64,000 bases of DNA. It comes from Brevibacterium oceani. GTDB taxonomy: Bacteria > Actinomycetota > Actinomycetes > Actinomycetales > Brevibacteriaceae. The stretch lies in assembly GCF_013623835.1 (NCBI RefSeq), contig NZ_JABKDE010000001.1, positions 620,001-684,000 on the forward strand, read 5' to 3'. Below, one piece after another: positions 8,290-15,733 of the stretch. Every line of letters begins with the position of its first letter. Within the stretch, counting starts at the first letter, position 1. Position numbers and translations under genes: made by a program. The notes under the pieces are model-generated. The model was not told the DNA's origin. It worked only from the letters and a program-made list of their open reading frames with translations, and ran no database searches.

Positions 8290-10770
8290 TTAGCGCTTGC
8301 GCATCCGCGAGAACAGTACGGATCCTGCGCCGAGGACGATCAGACCGAGAGCGATCGGCAGAGTCATCAGATCGGCGCCGGTGCGCGGGAGATTCGAGCT
8401 GCCGTCGGAGCTGCCCGAGGCGGATCCTCCTGTGGACGACGCTGCGGAGCCCGAACCTGCGGACCCTGAACCGTCCGAGTCCGAACCTGCGCTGTCGTCG
8501 GAGCCGGAAGCGTCTGCTTCGGAACCGTCGGCCGCACCCTCGGATGCGCTCGAACCACCATCGGAACCGGCCTCGGCACCATCGGCGGATCCGCTGTCCG
8601 AGTCGCCTTCGCTGCCGGCATCGTCATCGGCGGCCTCGTCTTCGTTCACCGTGACGGTGAACTCGGCGGGGTCGGACGGCACACCGTCGACCGTGGCGAT
8701 GGCCGAGTAGGCGTACGTGCCCTTCGCGCTCGGTGCCTTGGTGGAGAAGTTGCCTTCACCGTCGGCGGTCACCGTGACGTTGTCCTCGCTGGGAACAGTC
8801 GCGGCGAAGGCCTTGATCTGGCTGCCGGCGTCCTTCTCGACCACGGGGGTCCATGCGAGGTTCACCTCTGCGTTCGGGGTGGTCGTGCCCTTGACGAGTC
8901 GGTCCTCGCCGACGGTCTGGTCCTTGACGACAGGCTTGGCAGGCTTGTCCTCGTCTCCGTCGGAGCCGGCATCGGAGTCATCTCCGTCGGCGGAGCCACC
9001 GGCGTCCGAGTCGGAGCCGTCGGCCTTGCCGTCGGCGTCAGCGGCGGCCTTCGAGCCGTCGTCGTCACCTTCGGCGGCATCAGCTGCGCCCTTATCATCG
9101 GCCTCACCCTCGGCGGCGTCGGCAGCGCCGTCGTCGCTTCCTTCAGCGGCATCGGCTGCACCGTCATCGCTGCCTTCGGCAGCGTCGGCAGAACCATTGT
9201 CGTCGGACTCGGCGCCGTCGGTGTCGCCTTCGGCGGCATCGGCTGCACCCTTGTCGTCGGCTTCGCCTTCGGCGGCGTCAGCTGCACCGTCGTCGCCGGC
9301 TTCGGCACCGTCGGCCTCGCCTTCGGCTGCATCGGCTGCGCCCTCGTCGCCGGCCTCGGCACCGTCGGTCGCACCGTCGTCAGTGCCTTCGCTGTCGTTG
9401 TCGGACTCTTCGTCCTCACCGGGGAACAGCGCGTTCTTCTGCTCATCGGTCAGTTCGATGGGTGCGCGGTAGAGCTCGGCGTCACCGGTGGGCAGACCGT
9501 GGGCGACCCAGGTGAGCACGTCGTAGTCCTTGGACTCATCGAGGTCGGCGGTCTCCGCCGTGACATCGACGTCGATCTTGCCGTCCTTGATCTGCGGGGG
9601 CATCACGTACTGCACGGCGGTCGTGTTGCCGTCCGTGACGTCTTTGCTCGCGAGCTCGCGATCGACGATCGCCGCATAAGCGCCCGCCGAAGGCTTGCCG
9701 GTGCTGGCATCGGGGAGGTTGTCGTAGCCGTCTCCCGTGACGTTGACGATGAGCCCGTCCTCGGCGCTCGCCGACTTCACCGAGTGCGAGGTCGAAACAT
9801 CGGGTGCCGGGGCCTGCGCGGTGTATTCGACCGTGAGCGGATTGGTCTTCTTCCGCGGCTGCAGCGAGTTGGCCGCCCCTGCCGTGGTGTACCAGTACGA
9901 GTCCTGACCGGTCTCGACGTTGAAGTCGATCCAGTCCTGCGGCATCGCGCCCCACCAGGACTCGTTCTCGGCCGACTTCGGCGACTGCGGGTTGCGTCCG
10001 GCCGTATCGGTCTCAACGCCGAGGTAGTCAGGGGTGAACTCGAAGCCATCGTCCGTGACGTCGACCGATCCCTTTTGGATTTCGACGATGTCACCGTCAC
10101 GTGCATCCAGCTTCTTCCAGATCGACGTGTCGTCCATGTCCGTGCCGAAGCCCGAGTAGGTGCCCGTGATGGTGCCCTTGCCGTCTTTGACCTCGAGCTT
10201 CGGATCGGAGATCGACCAGTAGGTCATGCCGCCGTAGTAGGCGAACGTCCACGAACCTTCCCACTGGATAGATGCGGTGTCGCTGTCGGCATCGATGGTG
10301 CCGGTGCCGTTGGCGATTTCGATGTGATCGCCGCTGTGATTGTTCTCCGCTTCGGCGTTGGTGCCCTTGACCGTTTCGCCTTCGCCGGTCTTGCAGCGAT
10401 TCTCGAAGTTCGATTTCTTGCCGTTCGTCTTCACGATCGAGGTGTTACCGTCGACGAAGTTGCCGTCGCCGTCGACCGGATAGACCTTTCCAGCATCGGC
10501 GGCGGTCCAGATGCGGGCCATGCCCGCATCCCCAGCCTCACCGGCAACGAGGAAGTTGCACCCGCCGAAGTAGGCGCCGCCGGTGGACTCGTTGTTGACT
10601 GACCAGCTGAATACGGCATCGTCGACGGTCTTCTCGACAGCGCCGAACGCCGGGGCGCTCATGCCCATGCCCAGCAGTCCGGTGGCAGCCGCGATCGCCG
10701 CTCCTGTCGCCAGCGGCGAAGTGAAGCGCCGTGCCTTCGGGGCCCGTGCGCGCGCACTCTTGTGCGTCAT
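8290..10770 (-). CDS. htaA: LPxTG-anchored HtaA-domain haem-binding surface protein
   Basis: This 826-residue protein has a signal peptide (about 1-43), an HtaA-like domain (about 50-310), a segment of unclear fold (320-450), an acidic Ala/Glu/Asp/Gly spacer (451-608) and an Ig-like domain (about 612-720). A Ser/Gly-rich stretch leads to LPRTG at 794-798, a hydrophobic helix and a basic tail. It should therefore be sortase-linked to the wall, with the spacer carrying the haem domain outward. HtaA proteins of corynebacteria bind haem and pass it to HmuTUV. The position of the usual GHxG histidine is YYGG here. GAGGAGAA precedes the ATG. It is transcribed divergently from hmuT across iron boxes. 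Confidence 0.88.
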   Translation of the reverse strand: MTHKSARARAPKARRFTSPLATGAAIAAATGLLGMGMSAPAFGAVEKTVDDAVFSWSVNNESTGGAYFGGCNFLVAGEAGDAGMARIWTAADAGKVYPVDGDGNFVDGNTSIVKTNGKKSNFENRCKTGEGETVKGTNAEAENNHSGDHIEIANGTGTIDADSDTASIQWEGSWTFAYYGGMTYWSISDPKLEVKDGKGTITGTYSGFGTDMDDTSIWKKLDARDGDIVEIQKGSVDVTDDGFEFTPDYLGVETDTAGRNPQSPKSAENESWWGAMPQDWIDFNVETGQDSYWYTTAGAANSLQPRKKTNPLTVEYTAQAPAPDVSTSHSVKSASAEDGLIVNVTGDGYDNLPDASTGKPSAGAYAAIVDRELASKDVTDGNTTAVQYVMPPQIKDGKIDVDVTAETADLDESKDYDVLTWVAHGLPTGDAELYRAPIELTDEQKNALFPGEDEESDNDSEGTDDGATDGAEAGDEGAADAAEGEADGAEAGDDGAADAAEGEADDKGAADAAEGDTDGAESDDNGSADAAEGSDDGAADAAEGSDDGAADAAEGEADDKGAADAAEGDDDGSKAAADADGKADGSDSDAGGSADGDDSDAGSDGDEDKPAKPVVKDQTVGEDRLVKGTTTPNAEVNLAWTPVVEKDAGSQIKAFAATVPSEDNVTVTADGEGNFSTKAPSAKGTYAYSAIATVDGVPSDPAEFTVTVNEDEAADDDAGSEGDSDSGSADGAEAGSDGGSSASEGAADGSEADASGSDDSAGSDSDGSGSAGSGSAASSTGGSASGSSDGSSNLPRTGADLMTLPIALGLIVLGAGSVLFSRMRKR
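9067..9339 (-). repeat. Imperfect tandem repeats encoding AADAAEG in htaA
   Basis: Seven copies of (A/S)ADAAEG, spaced 11-18 residues apart, form the core of the acidic wall-spanning spacer of the HtaA protein (residues 478-568). Recombination between copies could vary spacer length without breaking frame. Confidence 0.75.
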
Positions 10771-10911
10771 AGATTCTCCTCATTTTCAACGTCAAACACG
10801 GCGGAGACCGCGTGGTGCCAGGCATCCGAAAAGATCCTGGATTCATCATCAGCAGAAGTTGTGGATTTGCTGAACGGTAAATAGACTACACAGATATAAC
10901 CTAAAAAGCCA

Positions 10912-10928
10912 AGGCAAGCCTCACTTAT
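10912..10928. promoter_or_regulatory. Weaker DtxR/IdeR-type iron box
   Basis: AGGCAAGCCTCACTTAT matches the core of the DtxR consensus (AGGTTAGSCTAACCTWA) at about 12 of 17 positions. It lies next to the stronger box at 10930-10948 in the divergent htaA-hmuT promoter region. A further half-site, TAACCTAA, occurs near 10897-10904. Confidence 0.4.
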
Positions 10929-10929
10929 G

Positions 10930-10948
10930 AATGGGTAGCCTTACCTTA
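10930..10948. promoter_or_regulatory. DtxR/IdeR-type iron box in the htaA-hmuT divergent promoter
   Basis: TGGGTAGCCTTACCTTA (10932-10948) matches the 17-bp core of the DtxR/IdeR consensus at 14 positions. It lies 34 bp before the hmuT start and about 160 bp from the htaA start, so iron-bound repressor here could shut off both arms. This is a consensus match by eye. Confidence 0.6.
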
Positions 10949-10981
10949 ACTAAATGACTTTGAGAAGTAGTCGAGTAACTC

Positions 10982-12244
10982 ATGCAGAAGTGGTCTTTGC
11001 GCAGGACTGTGCGCCGACGGTCGTTCCGCCGCACCGCCTGGCTCGCCGGTGGTCTGGTGCTGGCAGTCCTGCTGTGGAACAACGGAATCCACAACATCGG
11101 TTCGATCAACGCCCAAGGTGAGGGCGGCTGTCAGCAGCCGCCGGCCCGGTCGACGCCGAATATGCCCGATGTTCCCGACGTCGACCGTTCGGCACTGCCG
11201 GACCCGACATCGATCAAGGGGCAGACGACCGCGTACACCCAGGCGGGGGAGATCCCGCCCGTCTCCGACACAGCAGCACACGAAGCGAACCTGCCGGTGA
11301 CGGTGAAGAGCAACGACGGCCCCGAGCAGACGGTGAAGAAGACCGACCGGATCCTCGCGATGAACCAGAACGGCGGTATCGCCGCCGCCGTGGTCGGCCT
11401 CGGCTTCGGCTGCAACCTCGTCGGCCGTGACATCGCCACCGACTTCACCCAGCTCGTCCCCGGAGCCGAGCAGCTGCCGCTGATCACCCAGGGTGGGCAC
11501 GAGATCAACGCCGAGGCGGTGCTCGCGCTCTCGCCCGATGTCATCCTCACGGATACGACGATCGGCCCGTATGACGCCCAGCTGCAGCTGCGCAATGCCG
11601 GCATTCCTGTGATCTTCATCTCCTCGTCCTACTCCGAGGGTGTGCGCTCGGCCGGTCCGCAGATCAGGGAGGTCGCCGATGCGCTCGGCGTTCCGGGTCT
11701 CGGAGAGAAGCTCGCCGAACGCACCGTCCGCGAGATCAACGACACGCAGAAGGCCGTCGCGAAGCTCGCCCCCGAGGACCCGGCAGATCGGCCGCGGACG
11801 GTCTTCCTCTACCTGCGCGGCAACATCTACTACTGGTTCGGCGTCGGTTCCGGAGCGGACTCGCTCATCCAGTCCGTCTCTGCCCGCGACGTCGCCGCCG
11901 AGGTCGGCTTCGAAGGCATGTCCCCGACGAACTCCGAGGCCCTCATCAAGGCCGCACCCGACGTCATCATCGTCATGACCCTGGGGCTCGCCTCGGTCGG
12001 TGGCATCGACAAGGCGCTCGAACTGCCCGGCATCAAACAGACCCCGGCCGGGAAGAACCGACGACTCGTCGACATGAGCGACTACGAAGTGATGAGCTTC
12101 GGCCCGCGGTCGGCGCAGGTGCTCGCGGCACTCGGCACCGCGATCCATGCCCCCGACCTCGCCTACCACCCGGACCACCCGCCGAAGTCGATCGAAAAGC
12201 GTCTGAAAGAGATCAATGAGGAATTGGACGATGACAAAGCATGA
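10982..12244 (+). CDS. hmuT: Haem ABC transporter substrate-binding protein
   Basis: This 420-residue periplasmic-binding-fold protein of the haem/siderophore type should receive haem from the HtaA proteins and deliver it to HmuUV. The core has DRILAMNQNGGIAAAVVGLG, LSPDVILTD and VSARDVAAEVG. The N-terminus is very basic, then hydrophobic (about 17-31). No typical lipobox is seen (the first Cys follows GEGG near residue 50), so it may be held by an uncleaved N-terminal helix rather than lipid. Its last codons overlap the hmuU start (ATGA). Confidence 0.9.
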   Translation: MQKWSLRRTVRRRSFRRTAWLAGGLVLAVLLWNNGIHNIGSINAQGEGGCQQPPARSTPNMPDVPDVDRSALPDPTSIKGQTTAYTQAGEIPPVSDTAAHEANLPVTVKSNDGPEQTVKKTDRILAMNQNGGIAAAVVGLGFGCNLVGRDIATDFTQLVPGAEQLPLITQGGHEINAEAVLALSPDVILTDTTIGPYDAQLQLRNAGIPVIFISSSYSEGVRSAGPQIREVADALGVPGLGEKLAERTVREINDTQKAVAKLAPEDPADRPRTVFLYLRGNIYYWFGVGSGADSLIQSVSARDVAAEVGFEGMSPTNSEALIKAAPDVIIVMTLGLASVGGIDKALELPGIKQTPAGKNRRLVDMSDYEVMSFGPRSAQVLAALGTAIHAPDLAYHPDHPPKSIEKRLKEINEELDDDKA

Positions 12245-13413
12245 GTGAGTCCACCGAGATACGGGACAGCTCGCTGCGTCGATCCCGTCGCGACCGCCTC
12301 GGCGAGGGCAATCCCGCCAGAGAGGGCGACCCCGTCGGGAAGGGAGACGGCCTCGACCTCGGGCGCATCCGCGGTCAGCGCACCGCGCGGGCAGGAACAC
12401 TGTTCCTCATCCTCATCATCGCTCTCATCTCCGCGTGCGTGCTCTCCGCCGCGATCGGCCAGCTCTTCATCCCGCCGCTCGAGGTCGTCGGCTCCCTGCT
12501 GAACAAGATCGGTCTCGACTGGCTGCCGGGACCGAGCCACGAATTCGGTGAAGAGGCACTGTGGCAGGTGCGCTTCCCTCGTGTGGTCATGACCGTCCTC
12601 GTCGGTGCCGCGCTCGCCGTGGCCGGTGCGATGATGCAGGGTGTCTTCGGCAACCCGCTGGCCGAACCCGGCGTCGTCGGAGTCTCCTCGGGTGCCGCGG
12701 TCGGCGCCAGCGCCTCGATCCTCTTCGGCTGGTCGTTCCTCGGTGCGTTCACGACCCCGACCTTCGCCTTCGTCAGCGGCCTGATCACGACCTTCATCGT
12801 CTACACGGTCTCCCGTTCGGGTGGGCGGACGGAGGTGATCACGCTCGTGCTCACGGGTGTCGCGGTCAATGCCATCGCCGGGGCCGCGATCGCGTACATC
12901 ACCTTCGCTGCACCGACCTCGGCGAGGGAGCAGATCGTGTTCTGGCAGATGGGCAGCTTCAACGGCAGCCTGTGGTCCCAGGTCGGACTCATCCTCCCGC
13001 TCATCGTGTTCGGGATCATCATCGCCCAGACCCTGGCACCGGGCCTCGACATCCTCTCACTGGGAGAGAAGAGCGCCCGCCACGTCGGCATCAACGTCGA
13101 ACGCCTGCGCATCATCGTCATGGCCGTCGTCGCTCTGCTGGTATCCGCGGCGGTCGCATTCTGCGGGATCATCGCCTTCGTCGGCCTCGTCGTCCCGCAC
13201 ATCATCCGCATGATCATCGGGCCCGGCCACCGGCTGCTGCTGCCGGCCAGCGTGCTCGGCGGTGCCGTGCTGCTCTCGATCGCCGACCTCGCCGCCCGCA
13301 CCCTCGTCGAGTTCGCCGATCTGCCCATCGGCATGCTCACTTCACTGGTCGGCGGACCGTTCTTCTTCTACCTCATCAGACGCAGCCGCAAGGAATCCGG
13401 AGGTTGGGCATGA
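12241..13413 (+). CDS. hmuU: Haem ABC transporter permease (FecCD family)
   Basis: This 390-residue permease of the FecCD/BtuC family carries the hydrophobic segments of the usual ten-helix fold. The family motifs PRVVMTVLVGAALAVAGAMMQ, GNPLAEPGVVGVSSGAAVG and the late FCGIIAFVGLVVPHI are present. A charged N-terminal extension of about 50 residues (ESTEIRDSS, then repeated G-E/G-D) precedes the first helix. It is coupled to hmuT and hmuV by ATGA overlaps on both sides. Confidence 0.93.
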   Translation: MSESTEIRDSSLRRSRRDRLGEGNPAREGDPVGKGDGLDLGRIRGQRTARAGTLFLILIIALISACVLSAAIGQLFIPPLEVVGSLLNKIGLDWLPGPSHEFGEEALWQVRFPRVVMTVLVGAALAVAGAMMQGVFGNPLAEPGVVGVSSGAAVGASASILFGWSFLGAFTTPTFAFVSGLITTFIVYTVSRSGGRTEVITLVLTGVAVNAIAGAAIAYITFAAPTSAREQIVFWQMGSFNGSLWSQVGLILPLIVFGIIIAQTLAPGLDILSLGEKSARHVGINVERLRIIVMAVVALLVSAAVAFCGIIAFVGLVVPHIIRMIIGPGHRLLLPASVLGGAVLLSIADLAARTLVEFADLPIGMLTSLVGGPFFFYLIRRSRKESGGWA

Positions 13414-14255
13414 GCATCATCAGCGTAGGCAGATCTGCCGTTCGCCGTCCGGACTTCCCCGTCGCCGGCAAGCCGATCATCTCCGTGCGCGGAGCCGAGG
13501 TCAGCTTCGGCGAACGCACGATTCTGGCCGGGATCGACCTCGACATCCGGTGCGGGGAGGTGCTGGCCATCGTCGGCCCCAACGGTGCCGGCAAATCGAC
13601 CCTGGTCAATGTCATCACCGCCGACGTCGAGCTCGACGCCGGCAAGGTCTTCATCGATGACGAGGTGGAGTACTCCTGGTCGACCCGCGAACTGGCGATG
13701 CGCCGGGCGGTCCTCCTCCAGGACATCGGGATGGCGTTCCCGTTCACCGTCCTCGAGGTCGTCGAGATGGGCCGCTCCCCGTGGGCGGGCATGCGCGAAT
13801 CCCAACACGACGATCTCATCGTCGCCGGTTCGATGTCGCGGACCGAGACCGTGCAGTTCGCGGCCCGGAAGTTCACCTCTCTGTCCGGTGGTGAGAAGGC
13901 TCGCGTGGCCCTGGCCCGTGTGCTCGCGCAGGCGACCCCGGCGCTGCTGCTCGACGAACCGACCGCGCCGATGGACATTCGCCATCAGGAGCTCGTCCTC
14001 CAGCAGGCCCGCGACTACGCCTCCACCGGGGGAGCCGTGGTCATCATCGTCCACAACCTCGACCTCGCCGGTGCCTACGCGGATCGCATCGCGATGATCT
14101 CCGACGGGTCGATCATCGCCGACGGGCCACCCGCCGAGGTGCTCACCGCCGATCGCATCAGCGACGTCTACGACTACCCCGTATCCATCGTGGCCGACCC
14201 GAACACCGGAGCACCGCTGGTCGTGCCCGTGCGGGCCGGCCGAAAGGAGGACTGA
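13410..14255 (+). CDS. hmuV: Haem ABC transporter ATP-binding protein
   Basis: This 281-residue ATPase powers haem import. The Walker A motif GPNGAGKS is at 56-63, the signature LSGGEKAR at about 158-165 and Walker B LLLDEP at 179-184. The start ATG at 13410 overlaps the hmuU stop, and CGGAGG lies just upstream. The frame is open upstream through hmuU, but that part does not resemble an ATPase. Confidence 0.93.
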   Translation: MSIISVGRSAVRRPDFPVAGKPIISVRGAEVSFGERTILAGIDLDIRCGEVLAIVGPNGAGKSTLVNVITADVELDAGKVFIDDEVEYSWSTRELAMRRAVLLQDIGMAFPFTVLEVVEMGRSPWAGMRESQHDDLIVAGSMSRTETVQFAARKFTSLSGGEKARVALARVLAQATPALLLDEPTAPMDIRHQELVLQQARDYASTGGAVVIIVHNLDLAGAYADRIAMISDGSIIADGPPAEVLTADRISDVYDYPVSIVADPNTGAPLVVPVRAGRKED

Positions 14256-14258
14256 CCC

Positions 14259-15686
14259 ATGCTTGACAACGCACTCGACCGGACAATCGCCTCGGTGCCG
14301 GTGAAGCGGATCCTCGCGCTCATCACGATCTCGACGCTGTTGGCCGTGGCCGTGGGCCTGACGGCGACGATCATCAATCCGGCCCCCGCCGAGGCGGCTC
14401 CGAAGGTGTCCGTGTCTGGCACCCCGAAGGCCGATGGCGAGTCCGAACTCAAACTCTCGGGGTCCGGCTTCCAATCCGTCGAAGGCGGGTTCGGCGGGAT
14501 CTACGTCCTCTTCGGCTGGGTCGACGACTCCTCCGGAAGTTGGCGGCCGAGCAAGGGCGGAGTCACGGGAACGAACTACCGCTACGTCTACGACGATGAG
14601 ACCAAACCGGCCGGATACCAACTGTTCGTGGCCTTCCCGGGCTCGAGCACAGAGTATGCGGCCAACGGGGGCAAGATCGCGGCTAACGGCACCTGGAGCG
14701 GAACCATCAAGGTCCCCGGTGAGAAGTTCACCACCTATGACCGGTCGCAGAACGAGACGCAGGTCGACTGCGGCGAGGTCCAGTGCGGGATCATCACGAT
14801 CGGTGCCCACGGCGTCGACAATGCGAACAACGAATCCTTCACTCCTGTCGACTTCGCCGCCTCCGGGGCGGCTGCGGGCGCGGATGCGGAGAAGACCGAC
14901 GACGAGAAGACGTCGTCGGAGAACAAAGACGAGAAGAAGGACGATGAGGCCGCCTCGGGGGATCAGGCCGAGACGACGAGCGCCAGCGGCGGGTCCGGCA
15001 GCGGTTCCGGCAGTGGTTCCGGTGGGGGCGACGGGCAGACCGTCGACCCTGCACAGAACCCGAATGTGGCGCCGGTGGCCAGTGAACCTCCGATGAGCAC
15101 CTCATGGCTGATCTTCTTCGCGATCCTCGCCGGAGTGCTCGTGCTCGGGTCGATCATCGCGATCGGTCTCGGGTTCGGCATCGGCGGCTACCTCGCGGCC
15201 AAGAGCCTGCTGCTCGGCGTCAGCCCGGCGGCGATGGAGAAGGAACGCGACCGGCGCGAGCGCAAGCGTATCCGGACCCAGCACAAGCTGGCCAAGCGCC
15301 GACTGGCGATGCAGCGGAAGAAGAAGCTGCAGCTGGCCAAGCTCGAACGTGGTTCCGAACGTGCCGTGGCGCACGCGAACCATCAGAGTCTCGGCCCCGG
15401 CAACGGGAAGCTCCCGCCGCAGGTCATCGCCTTCTTCGAGGACGAGGACCGGAAGACGGCGGGCAACCGCAGCGGAGGCGACGGTGTCGGTGCGGCGCCG
15501 AGCTTCTACACCGGAGGCGTCGTCTCTGCCGGTACCGGGCCGAACGCCGACGGTACGGATTCGGGGAACGGCGGGGCCGCCTCGGTGGGAGAGACCGGCC
15601 CGGAGGATCACAAGGACACGCGGGTCCTCACCCGAGTGGCCGCGGACGACGCTGAGACCACCACCATCCCGACGACGAAATCATGA
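14259..15686 (+). CDS. Haem-locus membrane protein with secreted beta domain and basic cytoplasmic tail
   Basis: This 475-residue protein has a signal peptide or N-terminal helix (17-40) and an extracellular domain (about 48-200) containing GGIYVLFGWVDD, two Cys (171, 176) and CGIITIGAHGV. That pattern recurs in actinobacterial HtaA-associated proteins and recalls neocarzinostatin-like Ig folds. A Glu/Lys then Ser/Gly linker follows, then a transmembrane helix (281-306), a strongly basic Arg/Lys stretch (328-365) and a cytoplasmic tail. It sits between hmuV and the second HtaA gene with a 3-bp gap on one side and an ATGA on the other, so a part in haem handling is likely. The function is not known to me. 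Confidence 0.65.
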   Translation: MLDNALDRTIASVPVKRILALITISTLLAVAVGLTATIINPAPAEAAPKVSVSGTPKADGESELKLSGSGFQSVEGGFGGIYVLFGWVDDSSGSWRPSKGGVTGTNYRYVYDDETKPAGYQLFVAFPGSSTEYAANGGKIAANGTWSGTIKVPGEKFTTYDRSQNETQVDCGEVQCGIITIGAHGVDNANNESFTPVDFAASGAAAGADAEKTDDEKTSSENKDEKKDDEAASGDQAETTSASGGSGSGSGSGSGGGDGQTVDPAQNPNVAPVASEPPMSTSWLIFFAILAGVLVLGSIIAIGLGFGIGGYLAAKSLLLGVSPAAMEKERDRRERKRIRTQHKLAKRRLAMQRKKKLQLAKLERGSERAVAHANHQSLGPGNGKLPPQVIAFFEDEDRKTAGNRSGGDGVGAAPSFYTGGVVSAGTGPNADGTDSGNGGAASVGETGPEDHKDTRVLTRVAADDAETTTIPTTKS

Positions 15687-15733
15687 GACGCGAACGGACC
15701 GTCCACCTGGACGAGAACGGACGAGGTACGACG

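Noticed and set aside
9067-9339. CRISPR-like array in the htaA gene
   Set aside because: The repeats are imperfect, in frame and encode an acidic Ala/Glu/Asp spacer. There are no unique spacers or cas genes.
14259-15686. Third HtaA-domain protein
   Set aside because: It lacks the WWGAMPQDW and YYGGMTYW stretches of the HtaA-like proteins. Its GWVDD and CGIITIGAHGV patterns point to a different beta fold.
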